In this document: in pieces, positions 17,471 through 28,409 of the stretch
Numbering within the stretch: the stretch's first letter is position 1
Layout: every line of letters begins with the position of its first letter
Assembly (NCBI GenBank): GCA_007133195.1
Contig: SLNH01000433.1
Span: 1 to 59,228, forward strand
Direction: 5' to 3'
Length of the DNA stretch: 59,228 nt
DNA from: Nannocystineae bacterium
Lineage (GTDB): Bacteria; Myxococcota_A; Polyangia; Haliangiales; Haliangiaceae
The notes under the pieces: model-generated
The model's input: the letters and a program-made list of their open reading frames with translations, nothing else
Database searches by the model: none
What the model was told of the DNA's origin: nothing
Made by a program: the position numbers and the translations under genes

Positions 17471-18363
17471 TACGCGAGGTTGCGCCTTTGCAGTTTATTG
17501 CGAAGGAGGATCGCCCCGGCGTTGAGGCAGGCCAGCACCGCGAGCAGGACCACGATGCCGGCGGCGGCGTTTACGAGAAACTCCTGCTGAGGCATCGATA
17601 CCCAGTTGAAGATTTGGATGGGGAGCGCCGTGAACTGAGATTGAAGGCCATCGGGCACGAACGTGACGTAGGCCGCGGCGCCGACCACGATGAGCGGGGC
17701 CGTCTCTCCGATCGCCCGCGACATGGACAGGATGGCCCCGGTGAGGATGCCGGGGAGCGCGATGGGAAGGACGATGTGGCGCACCGTTTGCCACTTGGTC
17801 GCGCCGAGCGCGAAGCCGGATTCACGAAGAGCAGGCGTGACCGTGCGCAGCGCCTCGCGTGACGATACGATCACGATGGGAAGGACGAGCAGGGCGAGGG
17901 TGCAAGCGCCCGCGAGGAGGCTGGGCCCCAGGCCCGCGAGCCGCACGAAGATTTCGAGTCCGAGGAGCCCGTAGATCACGGACGGAACGCCGGCGAGGTT
18001 CGCGATGTTCACTTCGACGAAGCCGGCGAGGCGGCTCCGCTTGCCGTATTCTTCGAGATAGAGCGCCGCGCCGACCCCGATCGGGATGGCCATTACCGCC
18101 GTGAGCGCGACGAGGTAAACGCTGCCCACGAGCGCCGGCCAGATCCCGGCTCGCTCGGCGATTCGGGACGGATACTCGATGATGAATTCCCAGCTAAGGC
18201 GCGGCGCCGCATCGAGGAGCACATCGACGATGAGAACCGCCAGCATGAGGAGCGGCACGAGGAGCGCGAGCCAGCACAAGCCGACGAAGACTTGCTCCGG
18301 GACCCGGCTGCGGCGCCCCGTGATCGATTCGCGGCTCGCGCGCGCGCTCGCTCGGTCCGTCAA
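17470..18363 (-). CDS. pstA: Phosphate ABC transporter permease PstA
   Basis: 297 residues with about six membrane segments. The EAA loop that contacts PstB reads [20 protein letters not shown], followed by [24 protein letters not shown], a stretch conserved in phosphate permeases. It forms the channel with PstC. The gene overlaps pstC by four bases and pstB by one, so the unit is tightly coupled. Length and order are standard for the family. Confidence 0.95.
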   Translation of the reverse strand: MTDRASARASRESITGRRSRVPEQVFVGLCWLALLVPLLMLAVLIVDVLLDAAPRLSWEFIIEYPSRIAERAGIWPALVGSVYLVALTAVMAIPIGVGAALYLEEYGKRSRLAGFVEVNIANLAGVPSVIYGLLGLEIFVRLAGLGPSLLAGACTLALLVLPIVIVSSREALRTVTPALRESGFALGATKWQTVRHIVLPIALPGILTGAILSMSRAIGETAPLIVVGAAAYVTFVPDGLQSQFTALPIQIFNWVSMPQQEFLVNAAAGIVVLLAVLACLNAGAILLRNKLQRRNLA

Positions 18364-19304
18364 GACGCGCTCCCCGTCCGCTTCCGCAGGCGCTGGGCGA
18401 AGCGGTAGCTCAGAATATTCATGGCGAAGGTGAGGACGAACAAGCTCGAGCCCACGGCGAAGATCGTCTGGTACTCGAGGGTCCCCGTCGGCGTGTCGCC
18501 CTTGGAGACGGCGACGATATAGGCGCTCATCGTCTCGATGGGGACGCGGGGGTCGAGGGTGAACTGGGGCCTTTGGCCGGCGGCCACGGCCACGATCATC
18601 GTCTCGCCGATGGCGCGCGATATCGCCAGCATCACGCTCGCCACGATGCCGGAGGTGGCCGCGGGCACGATCACCCGAAAGATCGTCTGCATGCGGGTGG
18701 CGCCGAGCGCATAACTCCCCTCGCGGAGGCTCGCAGGCACCGAATAAAGCGCGTCCTCGCTGAGCGACGAGACGAGGGGGATGATCATGATCCCCATCAC
18801 GATCCCGGGCGACAGCGCGTTAAAGCCGGACAGGCCCGGGACGAAGGTTTGCAAAAACGGGGTGACGACCACGAGGGCGAAATAGCCGTAGACGATGGTG
18901 GGAATCCCGGCGAGGAGCTCGAGGAGGGGCTTTAGCACCCGGCGGGTGCGATCACGGGCGAATTGGCTGAGATAGATCGCGGCGAGGAGGCCGAACGGGA
19001 GGGCGACGGCGATGGCGATCGCGGCGGTGAGAAAGGTGCCCGAGACCAGGGCCCAAATGCCGAAGTGCTTGTCGGCGAACAGCGGGGTCCACTGGGTATC
19101 GCCGAAAAACTCCGCCAGGGAGACCTCGCGAAAGAACGAGGCAGTTTGGCCTGCCAGAACGAGGATGATGCCGACGGTCACGGCGATCGAGAGCAGCCCG
19201 CACACGACGAGGCTGCGCTCGATCAGTCGCTCCCCGAGACTGGTCGCGGCTGGCCCGTCGGCCCCGCTCGCGACCCGCAGCCGTTTTTTCGCCCCAGCGC
19301 TCAC
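18360..19304 (-). CDS. pstC: Phosphate ABC transporter permease PstC
   Basis: 314 residues with about six membrane helices. The periplasmic loop between the first two helices holds [11 protein letters not shown], common in PstC. The EAA loop reads [20 protein letters not shown], and [17 protein letters not shown] follows. It pairs with PstA in the inner membrane. It overlaps the pstS stop by four bases (ATGA) and pstA by four. The basic N-terminus before the first helix fits cytoplasmic orientation. Confidence 0.95.
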   Translation of the reverse strand: MSAGAKKRLRVASGADGPAATSLGERLIERSLVVCGLLSIAVTVGIILVLAGQTASFFREVSLAEFFGDTQWTPLFADKHFGIWALVSGTFLTAAIAIAVALPFGLLAAIYLSQFARDRTRRVLKPLLELLAGIPTIVYGYFALVVVTPFLQTFVPGLSGFNALSPGIVMGIMIIPLVSSLSEDALYSVPASLREGSYALGATRMQTIFRVIVPAATSGIVASVMLAISRAIGETMIVAVAAGQRPQFTLDPRVPIETMSAYIVAVSKGDTPTGTLEYQTIFAVGSSLFVLTFAMNILSYRFAQRLRKRTGSAS

Positions 19305-20320
19305 GATCCCTTGAGGAGCTGTTCGGCCGAGACGCCGATCTGCGAGCCGCCCTCGAAAACCGAGCCCGTCGCTCGCTCGGCGAAGCGCTCGAGCGCGAGC
19401 TCCGTCGTGGATGCGGGCAGCGGGACGTACCCCACCTCCTCGACGAGGGGCGCGCTCTCACCGATATAAAATTCGACGAAGTCTTCGACCGTCTCTTCGT
19501 CCAGGGCTTCTCGATTCGCATAGATGAAAAGGGGTCGGGTGAGCGGCTGATACGTGCCGTCCTGGATCGTATCGGCACTCGGGCGAACCGGACCGTCGTG
19601 GGTGCCAGGGTCTTCATCGTCGATCGCCACGAGCTTCAACCTCTCGGCGTTGCCGGCGTAGTAGGCGTAGCCGAAAAACCCAAGCGCGTTCGGATCGCCC
19701 GAGACGCCCTGAACCAAGACGTTTTGATCGGCGCTGGATGTGTAATCACCTCGGCTCGCCGACTCGCGACCGACCACCGCGTGGGTGAAGTAGTCGTAGG
19801 TGCCGTTATCGACGCTGGGGGCGTAAAGATTCAGCCTGCGGTCGGGCCACTCGGGGCGGATTTGATTCCACCTGGTGATCTCGCCCTGGGCGGCGGGCTC
19901 CCAGACCTTTTTCAGCTCTCGGACGGTCATCGACTCCACCCAGTCGTTGTCGGGGTGGACGAGGACGGCGAGGCCGTCGTAGGCGATGGGCGCCTCGATG
20001 AAATCGATGTCGGCCTCGGCGCATGCTTCGCGCTCGCTGGGCTTGATGGGGCGCGAGGCGGCGCTTACGTGGACCTCGCCGCGGCAAAGCCGGGTAAACC
20101 CGCCGCCGCTTCCAGACACGCCGACGGTGGCGCGCTCCCCGGTCTCCGCGCGGAACTCTTCGGCCACCGCTTGGCTGATCGGGTACATCGTGCTCGAGCC
20201 GTCCACGTTGACGGCTCCAGAGCGCTCGCCGTCGCTGTTCGGACAGCCGGCGGCGAGCGCGGCCATTCCGCCGACGAGGATGAAAATCGAGTTCGTGGGT
20301 CCAATCCGCTTTCGCTTCAT
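19301..20320 (-). CDS. pstS: Phosphate-binding lipoprotein PstS
   Basis: 339 residues from the ATG at 20320, which gives a clean lipoprotein signal peptide with lipobox LAAGC (Cys26); the longer frame upstream overlaps phoR. The mature protein begins with [13 protein letters not shown], containing the phosphate-contacting DGSSTMYP loop, and has [16 protein letters not shown] and SRPIK, also binding-site elements. PstS captures phosphate and delivers it to PstCA. It is 91 bases downstream of phoR, and that gap contains a candidate Pho box, so pstSCAB-phoU may have its own PhoB-dependent promoter. Confidence 0.95.
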   Translation of the reverse strand: MKRKRIGPTNSIFILVGGMAALAAGCPNSDGERSGAVNVDGSSTMYPISQAVAEEFRAETGERATVGVSGSGGGFTRLCRGEVHVSAASRPIKPSEREACAEADIDFIEAPIAYDGLAVLVHPDNDWVESMTVRELKKVWEPAAQGEITRWNQIRPEWPDRRLNLYAPSVDNGTYDYFTHAVVGRESASRGDYTSSADQNVLVQGVSGDPNALGFFGYAYYAGNAERLKLVAIDDEDPGTHDGPVRPSADTIQDGTYQPLTRPLFIYANREALDEETVEDFVEFYIGESAPLVEEVGYVPLPASTTELALERFAERATGSVFEGGSQIGVSAEQLLKGS

Positions 20321-20356
20321 TTGGGCGAAAACGTAGGCCGCGTCCGTGGCAGCCGC

Positions 20357-20385
20357 GTGACAGGCGCGGAAACTCGCGGTCACAG
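20357..20385 (-). promoter_or_regulatory. Candidate Pho box upstream of pstS
   Basis: On the minus strand two half-sites, CTGTGAC and CTGTCAC, lie 22 bases apart start to start, twice the 11-base spacing of PhoB half-sites; the intervening repeat is degenerate. The site ends ~37 bases before the pstS start, where a PhoB activator site would be expected. Confidence 0.5.
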
Positions 20386-20411
20386 CCCCCAGCGCGCGGC
20401 TACGGGCGCTT

Positions 20412-22166
20412 CTACCGAGAGCCGGCGACCGGCAGGCGGACCCAAAACACGGCGCCGCGGGAACTGCCGCCGCGGACACCGACCGATCCGCCCATGCTCT
20501 CGGCGAGGTGCTTGACGATCGAGAGTCCGAGACCGGTGCCGCCGAGCTCGCGCGAGCGGCCCGGATCGAGCCGGTAGAAGCGCTCGAAGATCCGCGGGCG
20601 TTCGGCGGCGGGGATGCCGGGCCCGTCGTCGATCACTTCGATCACGACCGCGTCGCCCTCGCGGCGCCCGCGGATCGCGACGCGCTTTCCTTCGCCGCTG
20701 TACTTGACGGCGTTATCACCGAGGTTTTCGAGGATCTGGTCGAGCGCTCGCGGGTCCGCCATGACGACGGCCCCGGGCTCTACGTCGATCTCGATCGCGC
20801 AAGCTGTCGCGCCGCGGCTCTCCGCGGCGGCGGCGCACGCGGCGCGCGCTCGCTCTGCGGCGTCGCGCACATCGACAGGCGTGGGCTCCAGGCGGAATTT
20901 TCCGGCCTCGAGTCGCGACAGGTCCAAGAGATCGGCCACGAGACTCGCGAGCCGCTCGGCGTTTCGAAACAGCGCGCCGAGGAGCGCGGGCGCGGCGTGG
21001 GCATCCTCGAGCGCGCCATCCTGGAGCGTCTCCGCGTTCGCCCGGACCACGCTCACCGGCGTCCGAAGCTCGTGGGACACGTTCGCCACGAAATCGCGGC
21101 GCACGGTCTCGAGACGGCGGAGCTCGGTGACGTCATGAAGGACGATCACGCAGCCCCCGCCGCCCTGTTGGGGCGTGGCGCGGGCCAACACGCTCCGCCC
21201 GCCCGGCAGCACGAACTCGTTTTCGGCGTGCTTGCCGGCCGCCGCGTCGTCCAGGAGCGCGAGCAGCGCCGGCGCGCGCACGATCTCGATGAGCGGCCTG
21301 CCCACGAGGTCGCCCTCGGCGCCTAACAGAGCGCGCGCGGCTCGGTTGTGCAGCGTCACGCGCCGACCGCCGTCGAGCGCCACCACGGCCTCGCTCATGC
21401 TCTCGAGGACGAGCGCGAACCGGGCACGCTCCTTCGCGAGGGCTTCAACCGTATCTTCTAGCTCGCGGGCGAGCGCGTTTACCGAGCTGGCGACCGAGCC
21501 GAGCTCGTCCTCGGCGCTCACGACAGCGCGCCGCGCTTCGCCGCGGCCGAGGGCCCGCGCGCTGTCGATGAGCGTTCGCAGCGTCCGGATCATGCGCTGC
21601 GCGACCAGCGCGCTCGCGAGCAAGGCGAGCGCGCTCATAAGCGAAAACACGCCGATCACGAACAGGCGGGCACGACCTACCGCGGTCTCCACGCGGGACA
21701 GGGATCGCGCGACCCGGATCGCGCCGTGGCCGTCGCCGAACTCGGCGGGGATCGCGACGTAGAGCAGATCCGCTCCAACGGTCGTGCTGTAGCGAGTCGA
21801 GCGGCCAACCTCCCCGGCGAGGGCGCGCCGGACCTCCGGGCGCCCCGCGCGGTTTTCGAGCGGGGCGCCGTCCGCGGAGTCGGCGATCGTCGCGCCGGAC
21901 GCGTCGATGAGGGTCACTCGCATTTCCGCGGAGGTGGCGACGCGGCTGGCCAACTCGCCGAGCGCGTCCCAATCGGTCCGATCGGCGCGATCGACCTGGG
22001 CGATAGCTTCTTGCATTACGCGCGCCGTGCGGGCGAGATCGGTTTCGCTCTCATCGAGAAGCCAGCCCCTCACGTAGGACGAAACAGCGAACCCCAGCGG
22101 CACGGCGACGCACGCGATCACCACCAGGGCGACGATCATGAGCTTGCCGCGGACGCCGACGTGCAC
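20412..22166 (-). CDS. phoR: Phosphate regulon sensor histidine kinase PhoR
   Basis: 584 residues. One membrane helix at the N-terminus, a periplasmic region to ~165, a second helix (~168-190), HAMP, then a PAS domain (~245-345). HisKA has the phospho-acceptor His365 in NVSHELRTP. The ATPase has N-box NLGDNAVKYS, G1 VIDDGPGIP and G2 GGTGLGLSI, all intact. It senses the PstSCAB-PhoU state and controls PhoB. The periplasmic domain is larger than in E. coli PhoR, which is common in deltaproteobacteria. It starts 33 bases after the phoB stop. Confidence 0.95.
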   Translation of the reverse strand: MHVGVRGKLMIVALVVIACVAVPLGFAVSSYVRGWLLDESETDLARTARVMQEAIAQVDRADRTDWDALGELASRVATSAEMRVTLIDASGATIADSADGAPLENRAGRPEVRRALAGEVGRSTRYSTTVGADLLYVAIPAEFGDGHGAIRVARSLSRVETAVGRARLFVIGVFSLMSALALLASALVAQRMIRTLRTLIDSARALGRGEARRAVVSAEDELGSVASSVNALARELEDTVEALAKERARFALVLESMSEAVVALDGGRRVTLHNRAARALLGAEGDLVGRPLIEIVRAPALLALLDDAAAGKHAENEFVLPGGRSVLARATPQQGGGGCVIVLHDVTELRRLETVRRDFVANVSHELRTPVSVVRANAETLQDGALEDAHAAPALLGALFRNAERLASLVADLLDLSRLEAGKFRLEPTPVDVRDAAERARAACAAAAESRGATACAIEIDVEPGAVVMADPRALDQILENLGDNAVKYSGEGKRVAIRGRREGDAVVIEVIDDGPGIPAAERPRIFERFYRLDPGRSRELGGTGLGLSIVKHLAESMGGSVGVRGGSSRGAVFWVRLPVAGSR

Positions 22167-22199
22167 GTCTCGTTCCTTGCCCGATCGGCGGGTTCAGCG

Positions 22200-22904
22200 C
22201 TAGCCGTCTTCGTCGGCCCGAGCCCGAAATCGGTAGCCTACGCCCCGAAGCGTCTCGATATAGCGGCCGGCCGCGCCGAGCTTTTCGCGGAGGCGCTTTA
22301 CGTGGGTATCGACAGTTCTCGTAGTCACATCGGCTTCGATCCCCCACACGTCGGCGAGCAGCGAGTCTCGGGGCTGCACGCGCCCTCTCCGCTGCAAAAA
22401 CGTATCGAGAAGGCGAAACTCGAGCGCGGTGAGGGTGACTTCGCGCTCTTCGACCCACGCGCGGTGGCTGTCCCGATCGAGCTTGAGCACCCCAAACCGG
22501 GTGTGCGAAGCGCCCTCACCCGCAGGCCGCTCGGCGCGGCGCAACAGCGCGCGCACGCGCAATAGGAGCTCCCTTACGCTGAACGGTTTGACGACGTAGT
22601 CGTCGGCGCCTACCTCGAAGCCGACGATCCGATCGACCTCATCACCCTTGGCCGTGAGCATGACGATAGGCGTGTCTCGCGTGGCATCCGTGCCCCGAAG
22701 CCGGCGACAAACCTCGGTGCCCGGCATGTCGGGCAGCATGAGATCGAGCACGATCACGTCGGGCGGCGGGGAGGCCGCCGCGGCCGCGAGCGCGCCTTCG
22801 GCACACTCGGCGGTATCCACGTGAAAGCCTTCGCGCGAGAACGAGTAGCTCAGTGTCGTGACGAGATCCGCCTCGTCGTCGACGATAAGGATGCGACTTG
22901 CCAT
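22200..22904 (-). CDS. phoB: Phosphate regulon response regulator PhoB
   Basis: 234 residues from the ATG at 22904 (MASRILIVDDE), with the longer open frame rejected because it precedes the receiver fold. The receiver has the acidic pair in IVDDE, phospho-acceptor Asp54 in VLDLMLPD, and Lys in VVKPFS. The C-terminal winged helix is OmpR-type (LTALEFRLLDTFLQRRGRV, then TVDTHVKRLREKLG). It is first in the pho-pst unit. A role at the Pho box before pstS is inferred. Confidence 0.94.
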   Translation of the reverse strand: MASRILIVDDEADLVTTLSYSFSREGFHVDTAECAEGALAAAAASPPPDVIVLDLMLPDMPGTEVCRRLRGTDATRDTPIVMLTAKGDEVDRIVGFEVGADDYVVKPFSVRELLLRVRALLRRAERPAGEGASHTRFGVLKLDRDSHRAWVEEREVTLTALEFRLLDTFLQRRGRVQPRDSLLADVWGIEADVTTRTVDTHVKRLREKLGAAGRYIETLRGVGYRFRARADEDG

Positions 22905-23031
22905 GGCCCGGAGTTGGTCTACCACCGCTGCGTGACGTCCGTGTGACGACGCGCGTTCGCAACTTCGCGGAGCCCCCTCCCCCAAGCGAGTGACGACGGC
23001 GGCGGCCGTCGGCTCCTCGCCGGTCGCGGCT

Positions 23032-24846
<1,815 letters not shown>

Positions 24847-24920
24847 TCACGGTGCGAACCCTACCGGCAGGGGCGCGCGGCCGCCAGCGAAAGCGGGCGG
24901 CCCGCGCGTGACCGGCGCGG

Positions 24921-26477
24921 CTACGCGATGGAACGACCGAGGCCTTGGCTTCCCAGGCGCCACGGCGATATCGGCCTGGGGCCCGCCTGGCCTTCGTCAG
25001 TCTCGCTCACCCGGCTACCGGCCTCGCTCGCCGCGCGGATCGCGGCGGCGATGACACCGACGTCGAGGCGCTGCCCCGACGCGGCGGGCGCCTTGAGCCG
25101 CTCGCCCTCGCGGTCGAAAAAGCCCGTGTCGTAGTCCCCTTCGCGAAACCCGGGGTGCTCACAGATCTGGCGGTGCAGCGGGATGTTGGTCTCGATACCG
25201 CGCACGACGTATTCGCCGAGCGCGCGTCGCATTCGAGCGAGGGCCTCGCCGCGGTCGTCGCCCCAGGTAATGAGCTTGGACACCAGCGGATCGTAGTGAA
25301 CCGAGATCTCCGAGCCCTCGTAGACGCCGGAGTCGTCGCGCACCCAGGGCCCGCTGGGCACGCGGAGGTGCGTAATCGTCCCGGGCGAGGGAAGAAACCG
25401 CACGGGATCCTCGGCGTAGACCCGACACTCGACGGCTGCGCCCCGGGCGCGCGCGTCGATTTCGGCCTGCGAAAGCGGCAGCGGGGCGCCCTCGGCGACG
25501 GCGAGCTGCCAGGCTACGAGGTCGACCCCATAACGCATCTCGGTGACCGGGTGCTCGACCTGAAGGCGAGTGTTCATTTCCAAAAAGTAGTAGGCGCCGT
25601 CGTCGCCGAGGAGAAACTCGACGGTTCCGGCGCCGACGTAGTCGCAAGCCTTGGCCACCGCGATGGCCGACTCGCCCATGCGCCGGCGCAGCTCTTCGTC
25701 CACGGCGGGTGAAGGCGACTCTTCCACGACTTTTTGGTGGCGGCGCTGGATCGAGCAGTCGCGCTCCCCGAGGTGAACGACGTTGCCGTGGGCATCAGCA
25801 AAAACCTGGATCTCCACGTGACGCGGCCTGACGATCGCCTTTTCGACGTAGACGGTTCCGTCGCCGAACGACGCCTCGGCTTCGCGGCGCGCCGCGTCGA
25901 ACGCCGCCTCGAGCTGCGCCGCTTCCGACACGAGGCGCATCCCCTTGCCGCCGCCACCGGCCGCGGCTTTGAGAAGCACCGGAAACCCGATGGCTTGCGC
26001 GGCCACGAGCGCGGACGCCCCGTCGGGGAAGCCTTGACCACCTGGACCGTTGTCGCCCGGAACCACTGGGGCGCCTGCCTCCATGACGGCCGCGCGCGCC
26101 CGGGTCTTCGAGCCCATGACCCGCATCGCGGCGGCGTCGGGTCCGATAAAGGCGATCCCCTCTCGCTTACAGGCATCGGCGAGCTCTCCGTTTTCGGAGA
26201 GAAACCCGTAGCCGGGGTGAATGGCGTCTGCGCCGGTCTCCCGGCATGCCTCGAGGATGCCTTCGATGCGCAGATAGCTCTCGCTCGCGGGCGGCCCGCC
26301 GAGGCAGATCGCGAAGTCCGCGGCGAGAACGTGCGGCGCGTAGCGATCGGCCTCACTGAACACCGCGACGGTCTCGATTCCGCGGTCGCGACATGTGCGC
26401 ATCACCCTTACGGCAATCTCACCGCGATTCGCCACCAGCACGCGGCGAATCGGGCGTATCGAGCGAGCGTCTGTCAT
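24921..26477 (-). CDS. accC: Biotin carboxylase subunit of an acyl-CoA/acetyl-CoA carboxylase
   Basis: 518 residues. The N-terminal fold begins VLVANRGEIAVRVMRTC. The ATP-grasp has the glycine-rich loop AAAGGGGKGMRL, the HVEIQVF and ERDCSIQRRHQK blocks and the catalytic EMNTRLQVEHPVTE. It carboxylates biotin on a carrier protein. The C-terminal ~60 residues are an Arg/Ser/Pro-rich extension without a biotin carrier domain, so BCCP and carboxyltransferase must be elsewhere. No partner gene is adjacent. The gene may serve fatty-acid synthesis or propionyl-CoA metabolism; sequence alone does not separate these, so the accC symbol is family-level. The VWA gene is divergent, 125 bases away. Confidence 0.9.
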   Translation of the reverse strand: MTDARSIRPIRRVLVANRGEIAVRVMRTCRDRGIETVAVFSEADRYAPHVLAADFAICLGGPPASESYLRIEGILEACRETGADAIHPGYGFLSENGELADACKREGIAFIGPDAAAMRVMGSKTRARAAVMEAGAPVVPGDNGPGGQGFPDGASALVAAQAIGFPVLLKAAAGGGGKGMRLVSEAAQLEAAFDAARREAEASFGDGTVYVEKAIVRPRHVEIQVFADAHGNVVHLGERDCSIQRRHQKVVEESPSPAVDEELRRRMGESAIAVAKACDYVGAGTVEFLLGDDGAYYFLEMNTRLQVEHPVTEMRYGVDLVAWQLAVAEGAPLPLSQAEIDARARGAAVECRVYAEDPVRFLPSPGTITHLRVPSGPWVRDDSGVYEGSEISVHYDPLVSKLITWGDDRGEALARMRRALGEYVVRGIETNIPLHRQICEHPGFREGDYDTGFFDREGERLKAPAASGQRLDVGVIAAAIRAASEAGSRVSETDEGQAGPRPISPWRLGSQGLGRSIA

Positions 26478-26602
26478 GGCCCGACCATACCCGGATGCAG
26501 CGCAACCGGAAAGCGCTCCGGAGCCAACCTCGGGAGGACAGGCCGAGCGAAGCCCGCGTTCAGTCGTATTCTCCGGCGGGCCCTAGGTAGTAAGATGGGA
26601 TC

Positions 26603-27859
26603 ATGCAGGTCGAGGTGATGACCGATGTCGCCGCCGGCGGTTCGACCGTCCACATCCTTGTAAAGCTCTCGGCGGCCGCGGCGGCGGCCTCCGATCGGCC
26701 GCCCGTCAACCTAGCGCTGGCGATCGATCGGTCGTCCTCGATGCGAGGACCGCGGATGGCCCAGGCGCTTCGGGCCGCGGCGCAGCTCGTGGAAAAGCTC
26801 GAGCCTCGCGATCGGCTCACGATCGTCACGTTCGACGCTTCGGCGCGCGTGGTGTTCGGACCGGCGCCGGTGACGAGCGAGGCGAAGAGCGAGCTGCACG
26901 AGGTGCTCGCCGACATATCCACCGGGGCCGGCACCAATCTGGCCGCAGGCATGAAGAAGGCGGCGGAGGCGCTGCGGGCCGTGTATCTGCGAGAGGGGCT
27001 ATCCCGGCTCGTGCTTCTCACCGACGGGCAGCCGTCGGTGGGCGTGACCAACGCGCAAAAACTCAGCGAGCTCGCGCTGCGAGAAGCCAAGAGCGGCGTG
27101 ACCATCACCGGCATGGGCGTGGGCGAGGGCTTCGACGACGAGCTCCTCACCGACATCGCCCGGTGCGGCCAAGGCGGCTTTCACTACTTGGCCACGCCCT
27201 CGGATATCCCCGCCGCGTTCGGGCGGGAGCTCGACGGCGTGTTTTCTATCGCGGCCACTCGCGCCGAGCTCAAGCTCGTCCCCGGCGAGGACGTCACGTC
27301 CGTGGAAGTCCTTCACCGTCTGCCTTCGCGCCCGCTCGACGACGGCATGCTGGTAGAGGTTGGTGAAATCGCCTCGGGCGCACCGCGGCTCATACTTCTC
27401 AAGCTCGCCAGGCGAGCCGATGCCCCATCCCGGCATTGCGGCACGCTCACGCTTACCTATCGTCGCCCGAACGGAACGACCGGGGACGCCCACCTCGTGG
27501 GCGTCGAGTTGTCGCAATCCACCTCCAGTGACCACTTGAGCGAAGTGGCACGAGAGCGGCTCAGGCTCGAGACCGCCGCGGCGGTAGACGGGGCGTGGGC
27601 TAGACGGGCCGGAGGCGAAGGGCCGCAGGCGCTTGCCGTCCTCGCCGCGGTGAGCCGGCGGATCGCCGAGGCCGAGCAGCGCGGGCGGCTCGGAACGGAC
27701 GACGCCGGGGAGCTCCTCGAGGAGATTCGCGCGGCGCGGGAAGCGGTGACCAAGGGCGCCGCCGAGCGGGAAAAGCTCCGCCGCGGGATGCGCGAGCGGA
27801 GCCAGATCACGCTCCTCGGACAATCGTCGGTGCAATCGCTCCCCCCCGAAGAAGACTAA
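26603..27859 (+). CDS. VWA-domain protein
   Basis: 418 residues, no signal peptide. A von Willebrand A domain follows a short beta leader: the metal site MIDAS is DRSSSM (DxSxS) at LAIDRSSSM, then TGAGTNL (T of the site) and LTDGQPSVG (the D of the site). The domain after ~200 is beta-rich and the end is a charged helix (EEIRAAREAVTKGAAEREK). This layout matches bacterial VWA proteins of unknown partner, often regulatory or complex-forming. No MoxR ATPase is adjacent; one at 36610-37452 accompanies a different VWA protein. The gene stands alone, divergent from biotin carboxylase. Confidence 0.85.
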   Translation: MQVEVMTDVAAGGSTVHILVKLSAAAAAASDRPPVNLALAIDRSSSMRGPRMAQALRAAAQLVEKLEPRDRLTIVTFDASARVVFGPAPVTSEAKSELHEVLADISTGAGTNLAAGMKKAAEALRAVYLREGLSRLVLLTDGQPSVGVTNAQKLSELALREAKSGVTITGMGVGEGFDDELLTDIARCGQGGFHYLATPSDIPAAFGRELDGVFSIAATRAELKLVPGEDVTSVEVLHRLPSRPLDDGMLVEVGEIASGAPRLILLKLARRADAPSRHCGTLTLTYRRPNGTTGDAHLVGVELSQSTSSDHLSEVARERLRLETAAAVDGAWARRAGGEGPQALAVLAAVSRRIAEAEQRGRLGTDDAGELLEEIRAAREAVTKGAAEREKLRRGMRERSQITLLGQSSVQSLPPEED

Positions 27860-28102
27860 ATCGGATCGCCGGCCGCGCGCCCGACGCGGCGCGCGCACGA
27901 TAAACGTCGCGTCGACGACGGCGCCGGGCGCGATCGCGCAGGGACGAATTTCTGGCTCGCGACCTCGGGGACGCCGAGCCAAACACCTGGCTGGCCGCGT
28001 GAGGACCACGTCCGCGCCCCACCGGGCTGCCGCGCGCATCCGCTCCGCCGGTGGGTTGCGGGCGGCGCGATTGTCGCCGTCGACGGGGCCGATTACGGCA
28101 TA

Positions 28103-28120
28103 CCGCATAACACTATGCGG
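28103..28120. promoter_or_regulatory. Palindrome, candidate operator
   Basis: CCGCATA and TATGCGG form a perfect 7-base inverted repeat around ACAC, 290 bases upstream of the CheA-like start. The spacing is that of a dimeric regulator operator. No regulator is identified. Confidence 0.45.
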
Positions 28121-28183
28121 GTGGAACGAAGATACCGCGGGCCAGTGAACGAGCCGCTCCCATGTTCCACGACACACAGATCT

Positions 28184-28216
28184 CAAAACACGCTCGACAT
28201 CGTGAGATGTGTTTTG
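28184..28216. promoter_or_regulatory. 8-base perfect inverted repeat, AT-rich flank
   Basis: CAAAACAC at 28184-28191 and GTGTTTTG at 28209-28216 flank 17 bases. The right arm overlaps a possible -35 (TTGTGT), so the repeat could be an operator or a stem in a leader RNA. The AT content is unusual for this genome. Confidence 0.45.
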
Positions 28217-28409
28217 TGTTCGCTTTGCATCATGCATAATGGAGCCTACGTTTTGTACTTCGGCCTACCGGAGCGAGCACGGGTCTCAGCGAGGCGATAC
28301 GTGATCCTGGTCGGAGCGCTTACGCGAATTACCTGAGCGCGGCGTCCGCATCCGACGATCTTCGACAACCCCCGGAAGGCCGCCTCCTGCCGGCCGGAAT
28401 TGGGGACTG

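Larger units (their letters stand above)
27860..28409. other. Intergenic region with AT-rich island and palindromes
   Basis: 550 bases between two plus-strand genes. The first half is GC-rich and featureless. From about 28100 to 28260 the composition turns AT-richer and holds two clear inverted repeats (28103-28120 and 28184-28216). A weak -35/-10 pair, TTGTGT at 28214-28219 and CATAAT at 28235-28240, has only 15-base spacing. The small frames here lack a ribosome site and were not called. Confidence 0.6.

Noticed and set aside
28115-28336. 73-residue frame in the AT-rich island
   Set aside because: No Shine-Dalgarno, overlaps the inverted repeats, and has no recognisable sequence.
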